From: Sparassis latifolia
Taxonomy: Eukaryota; Basidiomycota; Agaricomycetes; Polyporales; Sparassidaceae
DNA length: 64,000 nucleotides
Direction: 5' to 3'
Assembly: GCA_018466975.1 (NCBI GenBank)
Contig: CM031561.1
Span: forward strand, 1,736,001-1,800,000
Part shown: piece by piece, positions 23,883 to 35,629 of the stretch
Layout: each line of letters starts with the position of its first letter
Numbering within the stretch: position 1 is the first letter of the stretch
The notes under the pieces: generated by a model
What the model saw: the letters and a program-made list of their open reading frames with translations, nothing else
Databases searched by the model: none
What the model was told of the DNA's origin: nothing
Position numbers and translations under genes: made by a program

Positions 23883-25382
23883 TCAGATAGTATCTGGGTC
23901 CTGCGGGAGGAGAGGCAGCATATGGCCCATCCGCAGAACTTTCGTCCGCAAGTACTTGTCCAAATCCTCTCCGTACACCTCTCCACCACCAATCATAGTT
24001 AAACCATGAACATGTGGATCCTCCATCCCCAACGACACGGCAATGTCGATGGCGTTCCTCTGTGCAGCATACTTTGCCTGCCGGCGTTGCCACGACCGCG
24101 GGACCATGGGAACACGCTCGACGACGCGGATACCCTCTTGCTCCAGCGCATGCACTTTGTCCGGGTTATTCGTCAACAGCCGCACGCCCTCGCCCCTCTC
24201 GGTGCCTATGCGGAGATCGCGCATGATGGCGCCAGCGATTTCATACCCCCGCTCATCTGCCTTGTGCCCGAGCATCAGGTTGGCAGTCACAGTGTCGTGG
24301 CCAAGATCCTGCAAGTTATATGCGCGGATTTTCGATAGTAGGCCTATTCCACGGCCTTCCTGGCGAAGATACACCACGACACCGCGACCTGGAATAACGA
24401 CAGGCGGTAAGGCTGGCGAAGAGGATGGAATGGTGATGGGTTGCGATATAAGCCGAATGGCTTCGTCTAATTGCTCGCCGCAATCGCAGCGCATGCTCCC
24501 GATGGTCTCTCCCGTAAAGCACTCCGAGTGTATGCGCACAAGAGGTGAAGGGACATTGTCAGTCATTTGATTCGTGTGCTCCCACGGAGTTGAAGGAACC
24601 TGCGATGTCTGGGAGAGTCGCCCAACGTATGCGCCGCGAGTGATACGCTCCACCTCCGTCTCGGACTCCGACCATACAGCATCTAAAGAGCGACTGCGAA
24701 TGGGCGGTGCGCGATGGGGAATATCCTCTAGGAATTGCGCAGGGTCTACAACGATGGCAAGATGCTCCTTGTTGTCGCGGTTATTGTGGTATAGATGCAG
24801 GAAGACTGGCCCATGAGGGGTAGGAACTCTGGTCCGTGCCATGCACTTGACCTCTATAGCGGGAGTAGCTGGTACGCTTCTGGAAGCATCGGGAGATGGC
24901 ACAGTCGCCGGTGATGAGACGGCTGTAGAAGTCGAAGACGACGAAGCCTTTGGCACAGATGGGGGAAGATTGCCTGCACACCGCAAGGGGTCCGTGGCTT
25001 CTCTCGCAGGGCCATTTTCCTTTTCCTCGTTTGCCTCTATCCCGAGCTCCCGCAACCTCTGCCTACGCGGTTTCTGCCTGCTCACGTACTTGAGGCGAGG
25101 TTTGCGTTCCTGCCGCGAAAGAGCGTCGTCCCCGCGCCATTTTGTCCAGTCCCAAGCTCCTTCCGCGCGAGGATCACCGACGGCGGGGAAGAAGTCGTGC
25201 GCATAGTGGTTTCGAGTGACGTGCGGGCCTGATGCAGCTGCAGCTGCTAACAGAAGTGGATCGAGCTCGGAGTCCCTCCTTTTAGTTCCATGCTTGGCGA
25301 CAGGGAACGTCGGCGCGGTGAGCAAGTCGAGGAGAGCCTCGTCAGAGACGCCACCCTCCAGCTCGCCGTGGTGGATCGTCAT
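23883..25382 (-). CDS. RIB1: GTP cyclohydrolase II (riboflavin biosynthesis)
   Basis: Opens the imidazole ring of GTP in the first step of riboflavin synthesis; cytosolic. A single uninterrupted frame of 499 codons. The N-terminal half (about 1-220) is the low-complexity fungal extension. The catalytic domain shows LVRIHSECFTGETIGSMRCDCGEQL with the three zinc cysteines (CxxxxxxxxCxC pattern), VVYLRQEGRGIGLLSKI with the GTP-binding RQEGRGIG, DLGHDTVTANLMLGH and VRLLTNNPDK. No ribB-type domain is fused. Lack of introns sets it apart from its neighbours. It reads in the same direction as VPS17 and ends about 395 bases before the VPS17 start. Confidence 0.95.
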   Translation of the reverse strand: MTIHHGELEGGVSDEALLDLLTAPTFPVAKHGTKRRDSELDPLLLAAAAASGPHVTRNHYAHDFFPAVGDPRAEGAWDWTKWRGDDALSRQERKPRLKYVSRQKPRRQRLRELGIEANEEKENGPAREATDPLRCAGNLPPSVPKASSSSTSTAVSSPATVPSPDASRSVPATPAIEVKCMARTRVPTPHGPVFLHLYHNNRDNKEHLAIVVDPAQFLEDIPHRAPPIRSRSLDAVWSESETEVERITRGAYVGRLSQTSQVPSTPWEHTNQMTDNVPSPLVRIHSECFTGETIGSMRCDCGEQLDEAIRLISQPITIPSSSPALPPVVIPGRGVVVYLRQEGRGIGLLSKIRAYNLQDLGHDTVTANLMLGHKADERGYEIAGAIMRDLRIGTERGEGVRLLTNNPDKVHALEQEGIRVVERVPMVPRSWQRRQAKYAAQRNAIDIAVSLGMEDPHVHGLTMIGGGEVYGEDLDKYLRTKVLRMGHMLPLLPQDPDTI

Positions 25383-27787
25383 GGGTATCGTTGAACTGGT
25401 ACGGACAGCGCGGGAGGGGAGAAAAGGAGTACAAGTCTACGTGACCCGGCGTAGGAGATATAAGTATCAGGGACATTTCACGCGGCAACGGAGAGTCCGA
25501 GTCTGCCTCGGAACAGGATGTACAAATAAGCGCCCAGTGTCAGCAAATGGTGCAACCATCCTCACGTAAGCTCGCGCCTTTTACTCTTTTTGCACAAGCA
25601 TCCACCACGAAACAAACCACGCAGACTGATTCCCTGAGTAAAGCTCACGCTTGCTCATGGGACAACATAATATCTATAGACCTCGGTCACAGGGTTGTGC
25701 GATCTTTCTCATGCTAGCTCTGTGCCAGCCTATCCCAAGTCTGAACGCGAACTGTGACCCGAAGGCAGCGTACCTAGTAGTCACGCGGACACGCCATAGG
25801 CTAGCATCGTGGATGACGACGGCTCCGGAGTGCTTGTCGGACTTTTAGCAAACTTTGACCGAACCTCAAATTTGGAGGAAGATCGCGCCATTGAAGAAAA
25901 TTCACGACAGACCAGTCATGACATTGACATGTTCAGCTGCTTGCTTCTAACTGTACAGATATACTTTCCATCTGTCAAACAGAACACTTGATTAGGTTGA
26001 AGACGCCGCCAATATCTTATAATACCATCCATGAGTTTTTTGTGACGCTATCCACATTCTCACTAGGAAGAAACTGCTACTTACCAGTATGATTATATGA
26101 AATTCCACACTGAATTCGACTGCGTATCACAGTGGAAATGCTTGTTTCGAAAGTACGATGCTAACACCGCGGAGCGTCCATACGCCGAGTCGTACGGCCC
26201 CAATCGGTGTCTTGAGTTCCAGTGTGATCCTGTTAGCGATGGCAAGGTGACTGGCAACTGAGAGTGAACGACTTTTGCAGGAAAGCACACTGAAAGTCTT
26301 TCGCGCCGCTTTGTCTTTCAGCTCCAGAATCAGGAGTGGGACGAATTGACGGTGGCTGGAAATTGAATAAGACGGACTCTTTGGCGCTAGTGGGGCCCTG
26401 CCAGCACAGGATTAATATTGTATCGGACCTTCATATTCGCCGACACCCTACTTGTGCAGCCTACGATGGCATGCGCAGCTCGGACTCTGAGTGTTCAACG
26501 GAAGAAACTCACCGTCCTGTTCTACAACATGTTCTCTGTGCCTTGATCCAGAAAATCTGGCTAGGAATACGAGTAGAACACCGCAAAAGGCTTTAAAATT
26601 ATTGATAAACACGTTCGCAGTGGAGGAGTAGGAGATGAGACCGATTTGCAAGATGTATACAAAACACTGAGAAAATGCCGCAACGTTGACTGATCCATCC
26701 ACAAAGCACGGAGAGCTGGGCGGACGCGGGCGGAACGCGCCAGCGTCAGAAGGCAACGTTTCCCTGTGTCTGAGTAGTGCTCTGAATCATTCGTCACATG
26801 TGCAATTACTTCATGCAGAATGTCGACATATGCTCTATGCATCGAAGTTGCGGGAGCAGTGCCTATGGGTTGGTGTAAAGCAGAGGATGAGCGCGTGACA
26901 TATTTGGGGACAGCTCTGGAAGTGGGACGGGCAAAGACTTGCTCAAGCTGTGGCATTTGCATAAGCAGGCATCAGGAAAACCTAAGGAACCTCACTCAGA
27001 CCTTTATCTTGGAAGTTTCAGTCAGAATTCGTTCCGACGGTGGTAAGTTTCAGAACTGAGAAAGATCCCATCGCGGTCGCGACACGCTTGAGCACAAATA
27101 GACAAGATGTCCCACTCTTTTGGCAGGTGAATTTTGGGCGAGTATTTTCCGCGTATTTTTGAATCGGTTTCGTACATCTGGAAACTGCAACAAATTTAGC
27201 TACACGGGCTAGGGTGGACTATACAGTAGTGAATTGACTAGCACAGTGCGCGCATAGGCAGCTGTAGACCCCCGAGCAGGAAACGATGCGAGAATGCAAG
27301 TGCAGGTCTCAAACTTTGGAGAGCGTTAGAAATGAGGTCAATATGGTCTCTCAAACTCACTTCTGGCGTGGACGCAGGTAGTACAGTCAGTTGCTGATGA
27401 AACTTTCGACCTTGCAGTGGGCTCGAATCCAGACGGCAGCCTGGTCACGGTGGTAAGTACGGAATACGTGTACCGTATTGCTGTTCGCCATTCTTCCTCA
27501 CGTCAAATTTCGCCTTGTATCGTCCTTAGGATATAGCATTGCGTTGCATACGGTACATCGTGGTGCGTTTCGTGGACATAGAATGGCCGTCTCTCGGAAG
27601 TCTTCAATTTGTCAGGGGTCCCCGAGGTCCATAGTCCAAAAGAGGAGATGTCAGACGCGTCTTAAACGTCCGTTCCGAGTCGTCCACCGAGCAAAACCTA
27701 GGCTAAATCGCATTGAAGCTATTGAAGCTACATCTTCATGCTACTAATTTCGTCATTTTGATCCATCAGGGAGTTGTTGACGCGAAA
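25383..27787. other. Gene-poor 2.4 kb, possible coding relics
   Basis: No intact gene seen. A plus-strand stretch near 26098-26250 reads as plausible protein (KFHTEFDCVSQWKCLFRKYD onward, with a CLEFQCDP segment) and ends at a donor-like site. Short pieces near 26990-27060 and 27400-27460 (NPDGSLVTV) also end in donor-like GTAAGT. These may be remnants of one broken gene or an unrecognised multi-exon gene. I cannot join them into a frame and name no function. Confidence 0.3.
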
Positions 27788-29700
27788 ATGAACGAACAAA
27801 ACGCGGTGCCTCCATCCTCCGGTTCTCATTCACCTAACGCCAACACAAATGGGCCATTACTAGTGTCCGTTGTTTGTGTTTTCCTAGTTCTAGCAGAGCT
27901 CATAAGAATCCATTTATGATAGAAATTGGCAAGAGGTCCAGTATGGACAGCGCATACTTGAAATCGTGTCAACAACGGCTAATGGCTGTTTCTCGGAAGT
28001 AGGGTATCATCCCCAAATGCTGCAGCAATTCTATGAGATTCGGGATTGGAATTTGCAACTTAGAGCTGAGAACCAGAAGCTATTCTCCGATAATCGTGGC
28101 ATGGCAAAGCTGATCGCAGGGCAGAACGAGCGTCTCGCGCAGTTGCGCGCGTCCCCGGAGCATCAGTCTCGAATCATTATCGAGTTGCAGAACCAGCTCC
28201 GTATCATGGAAGCCAATCGCGAGGTTCTTGTCTATGATCACCATCGAGCGTAAGATCCTGTCGTGTGATAGTTCTATGCGGCGAGACTCACTTTCCTTGT
28301 TCGCGTCAGCTTGGAGGAGATTGTACGCCTCCGCAACGAAGTAGCGCACCTCGGTGGTGTGTTGGGCCAAATGCCGAACGGTCGTATACATCCTCCTAGC
28401 CAACCCATCCGGCCTACTTCTGTGCAGCAACAGAGATCAGTATCCCAGCCGATTCTACAAGGCGAGCTATCGAGATTAAACGTGCATTACCACGCTCACT
28501 TCGTGTTTCGTAGGCAAGATGGGTCCTCAGTCTGTGCCGATAGTCAGTACAATACTCCAGCGAACCATAATCATGTCTAACGTTCTCCGAACAGGTGTCA
28601 AAATCTGATCTCCCCGCGTTGTCTCGTGATGGTGATCTTGCAGAAAACTCAATATTCATGGGCTCCAGGCACCGAAATGTAAGCTTATCCGGACCTAATC
28701 GAGATATCAGCCTGCTCACAAATATGTTAAGAACTCGTCTGTTGACCTCCACATTGATACCAATGGTCTTCCCAGGCCGATAGTACGTGATGTGTCTTCG
28801 CACTGCGTCTCGCATGGTTCACGTTTTATTCCAGCCCGTCCCACCGGAGATGTCGGCATCTATATCTCACCCACCTCTCTCGCATCGCGCCTCCCCATAC
28901 CCACGATCTCTTCCCCGTAGGCAGCATACCCACGACGGCACTAAGAGCCTGCCAGCTACGCCGATGGTGACTATCCCACCGGCGACGACCATGCCTTTAG
29001 GCCCGTTCTCCGCGGGCCCGCGCGTTGCTGCGAACGGGTCTCATTTGATACCTAAACAGGAAAATGTCATTGATCTGACCCTCGACGCAGACGACCCAAT
29101 GGATGGCACGTCGAGAAAACGGCGCCGAGTTAGTGAAGAACTGCCACATGTTATTCGGACTGCACAGCCGGTGACGAGTCAGGAACCCCTGCCTCCTCCA
29201 GAACAGCATGCGATGGATGGAATAGTCGCTACTTCGGCATCCACGGTCGCACCCATCTCCGATGTTGCGCCTGATGGAACCGTCCCTGCAGGAGAAGTGC
29301 CTCCTGAAGTTATAGCTGTTGGAATGGCTCTCAAAGAAACTGGGTCATTGGAAGTCACGAGTGATTCGGTCACAACTGCTTCACAGACGAATGACGTGGT
29401 CTCGGAGGAGCGACAAATTCTGCAAGAGTGCGTCGAGGAAAACTTCGAAGAAGGCGAAGGTGAGGATGAAGGAAGGCTCTTCTGTGGCATGTGCAGGCAA
29501 GTATTCATCTACGTAAGCCTCCGTCAGACTTATACATACCCCTGCGCAGATCACGCCATTTCGCGCGCGGCACAGAGGAGCCTCCTCAACCATTCGTCGA
29601 TGCAACTCTGGAGGAACTGGTGGCCCATTGCGAACACGAACATCCAAGGGGTTGGGAACGCCTGAAGGATCTTGTCAAGCAGCACCAGGACTCGGTGTAG
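27788..29700 (+). CDS. Hypothetical coiled-coil protein with C-terminal Cys/His cluster
   Basis: Function not recognised. Exons 27788-27864, 27923-28249, 28310-about 28480, an uncertain middle part, a long exon to 29496, and 29550-29700. The N-terminal third has MLQQFYEIRDWNLQLRAENQ and ELQNQLRIMEANREVLVY, heptad-like helices suggesting a coiled coil. The middle is proline/serine-rich with a basic KRRRVSEEL stretch resembling a nuclear signal. The C-terminus has CGMCRSRH followed 25 residues later by AHCEHEHP, a spacing that could form a C2H2-like zinc site. The last intron (29497-29549) uses a GC donor (CAG|GCAAGT); only this keeps the cluster in frame. Between about 28480 and 28840 no splice pattern I tried keeps one frame, so the gene may be partly degraded or misread there. 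Confidence 0.6.
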
Positions 29701-29980
29701 TGTCTACTGTGAAGCATACTCATGACTCGGATTGACACGCCTATTCGTCTCGATCATGATTGTATATCTTTTTGGCAGCTGTCGTGCAATCATGATCACA
29801 CTAGTCGTTGTCACTTTCAGTATTCTGATACAGACCGACAGTTCTGGCGAGCCCTTGGTCTAAATCGCGACCGACACAATATCGTGATAATTTTTCTTCC
29901 TTCCGTCAACTCTTCAGAGGCTGACAGGTTCAGCACGACTCGCGAATCCTTCGCGATTTCGAGGATAATTAGTGTGCGGA

Positions 29981-31592
29981 ATGAACGATACTGATTATAA
30001 TACACCGGATGCAGCCACGACGGGACCGATATTGATACAAGGTTTCCTGCAGTATCTATGCCAAGGTATGTTTCATGCTAGATTCCGCATTTTCTGCATT
30101 TATCTCTCACAGGTCTCATTTTTTCACAGGTCTCATGCTTCATGTCATTTGAGTGTTGTTTGCGAATTCACGCTTCGTCCATGTGTACGACAGGGTGTAA
30201 AATTCTGGCTCAGGTCGTCTGAAGACTCGATTTTGCTGCGTTTCTACGTGGGGACACTGGTGTTCTCCTCTATGTGAGTTGTTCATGATCGGTCACCTAA
30301 CCACCCACACTAGTTCATCCATTTCACAGCCTTCAGACTGCGCTAGAAACCTATAAGGTCTGGTTGGACGTAATCATTCGCAAGCATTGGGTATATAGCC
30401 TTCTCCGCATCGACCGGCCCTCGGACTGATCACGTTTGATTCTGCAGTGGACCACTCCGTTGCACAGCACGGAATATCTTCTCAACGGCGTCATCTGCAC
30501 ACTTTGCGAGGTATTTCTCATTCGCAGATGCTGGAAGGTGGGTCGCGGACGTTACTACTGGCAGCCACAACTGAGCGTTCCCGGCGACATAGCTCACACA
30601 GAAGAATTATTATCTGCTGTTTGCATTGGCCTCGCTCTCTGCATCGACGTGTGTTGCTAACATTTATCTGGTGAGAGCATTTTGTTCCAGGATCCAGTCT
30701 TTCGGTTTGTTTTACCTTGCAAATGATGAGAGTAGGCGGTGAGAATCGCCCAAGAAATCGGATCAATGAATGTATACGAGGACGTGAGTGCTCAGAATAT
30801 CTGATCACCTCTGAATCTTCAACGGCAAGCAACCCTATAGCCCCTCAGCGCAGGTATCTGGGCATTCCCACTTTGGGTATACGGCTCTCTAGTGATTGCC
30901 ATTGCGGTCACCTCCATATGTCAGTCCACACCGTCTGCGCTTAGGGTGTTGTCTGACGACACCTGTGCTCAGTGTCTGTATGCTTGTGGCGCACGAGGAC
31001 AGGCGTCAACTGCCTTGACCGGACAGTGAAACATATCATCGGCATTACATGGGAGTCTGCCGCCCTTCCCTGTGCCTGCATGATCCTCGGTGCGAGTCTT
31101 TACAGCAGCAAGCACGTCAGAGAGGTACGCCAGTCATCTATCCGTCTATGTAGAAGCTTAAACATGCACTAGTCGACTAAGGTCAGACATCTTGACGCGT
31201 TCTTCGTTCTCATCACGGGCAAGCTATACACGCTGGGAATCCTGCGCACGGTCAACTGTCGCAAGGACTTCCGCGAGAGACTCGCGTCGACGGACCTCGG
31301 CCGGCACACACTCTCGAGCTACCAGTGGAACCAGGAGCCGTTGGTCGCTGCTGCACCTGTGAATTGGGTGAGCAGACTGTTTGCGGGCCTGGCATGCTTG
31401 CTGACGATCATGCCACAGACTTCAGGGTCCAGTCATGGAGTCAGCCCTCGGTCACGAACGTCCGACCAAGAGATAAGCAGCGTAGACCTATTCGATGGCG
31501 ATGTCTCGCGCTTCCGAGACAGCTCTACAGACCAAGTTTCCCAAAGTAGACCCAGCAGTACAAGCAACTTAGATGGTGATAGATATAGTTGA
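29981..31592 (+). CDS. Multi-pass membrane protein, DUF6534-like
   Basis: Belongs to the large Agaricomycete family of seven-helix proteins resembling DUF6534; role unknown. The reading starts MNDTDYNTPDAATTGPILIQGF. Small exons follow, including VKFWLRSSEDSILLRFYVGTLVFSSM, LQTALETYKVWLDVIIRKHW and WTTPLHSTEYLLNGVICTLCEVFLIRR. The last part has HLDAFFVLITGKLYTLGILRTVNCRKDFRERL, the family's best-kept segment (final helix plus arginine-rich loop), and a serine-rich cytosolic tail ending LDGDRYS. Exon borders in the middle (30540-31130) are provisional. It is convergent with the carboxypeptidase gene, with 31 bases between stop codons. Confidence 0.65.
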
Positions 31593-31623
31593 TACAGCAC
31601 CCGATATCCCATGTTCCAATTCC

Positions 31624-34600
31624 TTACATCATCTTGCCAGAGCACCTTGCGTTTTTCACAGTGATCTTCTCCGAAAGCTTGTCGAGGAGTCCCGCGAGGC
31701 GGCTAGCCTCGAGCTCGGCGAGGGTCGCATTGTGATCAATGGTCAGCGCCTCCGACACAGCAGGGAGCGTGGTGGCGCCATAGCCTGCACAATAATCTGG
31801 TAAGCACCCTGAACTCACACCAGGAGAAGGACGTACCGAGCCACTTGCCGGGTGCAACGCCCAAGTGTCTGTACCACTCGCGATCCTTGATGCCCTCCTC
31901 GTCGATGAAGCCCTGCTCGAACGCAACGAGTTTTGCGTTCACCCGCTGCACACGCAGCGCTGCGGCGTGGATCGCGTGGATGGGTGAGCGGTGGCGATGG
32001 ATTAGTCTACGGATCTTGTGCAAAATTTTCTTGAGCCAACCAAGCCCAGTGGAGGCGTGGCCTGAGCAGGCCCGGCGATGCGCCAGCTTGTCGAGGAGCT
32101 CGCGAAGCTTTTTCTCAGCATCGGCCTTCTCGACATCCAGGGCCCTGCTTGCCGTCTGCAGTGTGGAGATTGAGTGCTTCAGACCGGAGAAATCGGGAGA
32201 TACCGCAAAGGACGTGGCAATGTTTTCAACTCTGTGCGGTAAGAGTGGATTAGCGGCACGAGGCTAATGAGAAGGTACCTATGGCTTACTCGGCGAGGTA
32301 GTCATCCAGTTCTAGCGCATACTGGGTAGTGTTGAGGGGCAGCACGATGGCATCGGCGATGCGGAGCGCGGACAAGCCCAGGTGCTTCGCAACAGCGACC
32401 TGCGCATACAATCAGCAGTCAAAATCTGCGTTAACCATCAACAGTATTCTTACATGCCGGTGAAAACCAGGATCGCCATAAAGTTCTTGCCACCTCTCCG
32501 AGTCGTAAATCGAGTGGTAATGATACACCGCGTCCGAAGGCGTGGGCGCAAAACCCTGGTCCACGCTCGCTATCTAACACCAGACCAATCAATACACTTG
32601 CACTTTGAAGTATGGCTAGATGACCTACCCCGAGGTGCTGCAGGAGGGGTGTGAAGTCGCTGCCGGAGCCGAGCGGTGGTACACCAGTGTCGGACACCCT
32701 GCTCCGCCGGGCGGCCTCATATAGGGCAACGAACTCCTCGTCTGCGGGGCCAGTGAAAGGTCCCGTATCGTACATCGCATCCCATAGGGTCTTGCCTTCC
32801 ACCGTAGGATGGGGAACGTCGAGTGCGGTGCGTCGGACTAGGTGTGCGAGAGAGGGCGAACCGCGTACGCCCCACTCAGCGCCACCGACGGAAACATCTG
32901 AGACGGGAACATCAATACCGGATATTTCCCGGGAAGCGGGAGGCACAAACCGACGTTCAGATACGCGACAACGTTATCGGTGATCCAGTCCGCAAAGTCT
33001 TCAGCCCATTCGGTGCTGCCAATCAGTCCGTACTAATCGAATGAGGTAAGTTAGCATCTTATATGCGCCCACAATCGACGGTCACAAACCTCCTCGGCAT
33101 CCCAGCTAGCGAACACGACATTCCTCAAGGGCTTCCAACCGCCCTGTAGCAGCGCACCAAACCCACGGATGACCTCATGCAGAGACACCGTGCCGGAAAC
33201 GGGATCGACCGCTCCCATGACCCACGCTGTGCGGACGAGACATATATGAGCCTCGAGCGCAACATAGATACCTCAAAGACGTACCATCACGGTGGCAGCC
33301 AATCAGGACGGTTTCGTTCTTGATGTGTCCAGGAATAACAGCCATGGTGTTCCAGATTGGAGTGACTTTGTCGTCCACTACAAGGCCTATTCAGCAAACC
33401 TTCGCGCATACAGGGAGTTGTCGGTAACCCACCATGGTTGACCAGCCTGATCGTGCTGTTGCTCGTCTTCCCAGTTATCAAGCGTGCATCTCCCTCCGCG
33501 TCGATCTCTTGCAAGAGACGCTGCGCATTCGCCCACGAGATCGGCAAGCTGGGGATCTTGGGGATGCTCTCTCCGCCTGTACGTGTAGCGTTTTCGTACG
33601 CGGGATAGCCGGGCGTGGTCGGGTCACCGGGATACACGGAGATAAACTGCACGCTGCCGCGCTGCACAGACGTCGGGTTTCGCGCAGGGCCGTACGGGTA
33701 CGGTTCGTACCCGTTCTCGACTGTCACACTGCCGTCGTCGCGCGGGTCAGAGTAGATGAGCACCGCTGCGGCGCCTAATTCTTGTGCGCCTTTGATCTGT
33801 GAGAGATCTCAGCGTCAAAACTCTTGTGAGTGAGACGAAAGTCGTACCTTGAGCCCGCGGAAGTTGAAGCCGTAACGCGCGAGAATGATCTTGTCATTGA
33901 GGTCGATGCCCGTTGCAAGGAGAGCGTCGTAGTCCTCCTTCCTGCCGTAGTTCGCATACACGAGCTCGCCCTCTGCCTCGCCGTTAAAGCTCAGGCCGTG
34001 GAACGTCGGGACCGCGTCCTTGTACTCCGCCGCCTCGGGATCCGCAGGATCGCCGTCCTCGACGAGGTCTGCCGCCCAGCCTGTCTCGCCGTTCGCGTCA
34101 AGGATTTCGAGGCTGCGGTCGAGCGGGGTGTTCATGACAGGGTAATACACGTCGATCCACGCCGTAGGTGCGGTGAGCTTGTTCACGCCGAGCGTCGCGC
34201 TGCGCGACGCGTCAGTGCCGGCGGGAAATATAGGCAGCTCATCTGGTGGGGTGATGCCAAATTGCTTCTGAAAGAGCGCGAGAATGTCCTTGGCGTCGTC
34301 GAGGTCCTCAGAAGCCCCGGCGAGATGTGGGTGGGTGGCGTAGGCGCGCGAAGCAACGATGGCGCTCTCGGCGTTGGGCGTCGAGCTAGCAAATGTTTCA
34401 GCAACCTCGAGATTGAGCACGCGCACAGTCAACAGGACTCACAGAAAGACCTGTTCTGCCTTCTCGCCCGCAAGCTTCTCGCTGGTGCCGTGGCCAAATG
34501 CCTGCAAGGCCCAGGATTTGGAGTGATGGTGATGGTACGAAGTGTGTCGCGGGTGCTTAACGAACGACGATACCGTCAGATAGAAGACAGCATAGATCGC

Positions 34601-34703
34601 ACCGCAGACGATCAGCGCTCGGAGACGTGGGAAGCGACCCCGTGCGGGCGGTTGTTCCTCGACGTCGAGGAAGACCCTCTTCTCGATGTCTGAGCTCTTC
34701 ATG
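31624..34703 (-). CDS. M28 glutamate carboxypeptidase II-like membrane peptidase
   Basis: Type II membrane zinc peptidase of the GCPII/NAALADase and transferrin-receptor family. It probably trims C-terminal glutamate or other residues from peptides at the cell surface or vacuole. Starts [10 protein letters not shown], with a transmembrane segment at [20 protein letters not shown]. After the first intron comes [24 protein letters not shown], then a PA domain ([26 protein letters not shown]). The peptidase core shows CHRD and VDPVSG (zinc His and bridging Asp), [14 protein letters not shown] (catalytic and zinc Glu), [10 protein letters not shown] and YHYHSIYDS (zinc His). A dimerisation domain ends the protein. 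All metal ligands expected for the family seem present. A MITE lies 86 bases upstream of the start codon. Confidence 0.92.
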
Positions 34704-34789
34704 AGAGACTGCCGTCGAGCAGAGCGGAGAAAATGATGAACTGGGTGTGGGAGTGCCCAGTCGTGCTGAAATACTGGGTAGCTCCGACC

Positions 34790-34821
34790 AGGACCCCTGA
34801 CAATAGGTGGAGAGGCCTGAT
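34790..34821. repeat. Left terminal inverted repeat of the MITE
   Basis: 32 bases starting AGGACCCCTGAC. It matches the reverse complement of 35171-35202 except at position 13 (A against T). Confidence 0.9.
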
Positions 34822-35170
34822 CCAAAATTCCGAAAATCAGCCCCAAACATCCGGAGAAATTTTGTGATTTTTTGGCCCATACTTCCGGATGAGATCAGAC
34901 CTTCGTCCAATTTTTGGGTTCCTGTCCGGGTACCGCATCAGGCTTTTCGGCAGCCGACCGCCTATATAAGGCAGGTATGGGCGCTTCTGAGAGGCGGCGG
35001 ACGCTTGTCGGCTTCCGGGGCGTGGATGGCCGGCTGAGGATCAGGCCTTCGCCGAAACTGACAGGAACTGCCGGACATGAGATCACCTCCGGAGGCCTTC
35101 AGGGCCCTCTGACGTCCGGATGAGATCAGGCCTAAGGCCTCAAAAATCCCAAATTTCGTCCGGATAAGTC

Positions 35171-35202
35171 ATCAGGCCTCTCCACCTATAGTCAGGGGTC
35201 CT
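35171..35202. repeat. Right terminal inverted repeat of the MITE
   Basis: Reverse complement of the left end with one mismatch. It is followed at 35203 by the second copy of the 8-base target duplication. Confidence 0.9.
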
Positions 35203-35245
35203 CTCCGACCTCGTCGGAGGAAACAGATTGCGTATCTGGGCTCCA

Positions 35246-35629
35246 CTATTTTTCCTCCCTTTCACGGTAAAGCAGCTGCCGGCTTCGTAAATTGTCAGGA
35301 ACAATTGCAACTTCTCCCCTCACGGAAAAAAATAAAGTGATGTACCCTACATTGTAAAAATTGATCGATACCTTCGAGCAACAGACAACATACCAAAGGG
35401 ATATCGTACATACGTAGTCCTGTGGAAGCTTCTCCGGCGAGATTTCACTCGCCTTGTCTTGGATATCGAGTATGTCGACGTTCTCGATCTTCCCGACGGT
35501 ATACTTCTCCACGATCCCTCTCAACTTCTCCACGGTCCCATCTCTCAACATCTTCATGATGCCCTCTCCCGACATCCCACCAACCACTGCGAGATCGGGT
35601 CTCGCGTTGCGACTCGGATCTGCTATCAC
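35246..35629 (-). other. Unassigned open frame downstream of F-box gene A
   Basis: A frame with natural-looking composition (ARPDLAVVGGMSGEGIMKML, then EKYTVGKIENVDILDIQDKA and SPEKLPQDY) ends at a good GTATGT donor near 35416. It touches the stop codon of F-box gene A in another frame, has no ATG before its internal methionines and is absent after F-box gene B. It may be an exon of a broken gene, a captured fragment or chance. Not recognised. Confidence 0.3.

Larger units (their letters stand above)
34790..35202. mobile_element. 413-base non-autonomous TIR element (hAT-like MITE)
   Basis: Ends are inverted repeats of 32 bases (34790-34821 and 35171-35202) with one mismatch, beginning AGGACCCCTGAC. 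They are flanked by an exact 8-base duplication CTCCGACC (34782-34789 and 35203-35210). An 8-base target duplication with inverted ends is typical of hAT elements. There is no transposase frame, so it is a MITE moved in trans. Inside are repeated copies of TCCGGATGAGATCAG (near 34885 and 35114, a variant near 35157), resembling subterminal transposase-binding repeats, many AGGCCT words and a CCTATATAAG at 34961. It lies in the promoter region of the carboxypeptidase gene. Confidence 0.85.

Noticed and set aside
27420..27440. tRNA-like GGGCTCGAATCC word
   Set aside because: No acceptor stem, anticodon arm or A box at suitable spacing; chance match.
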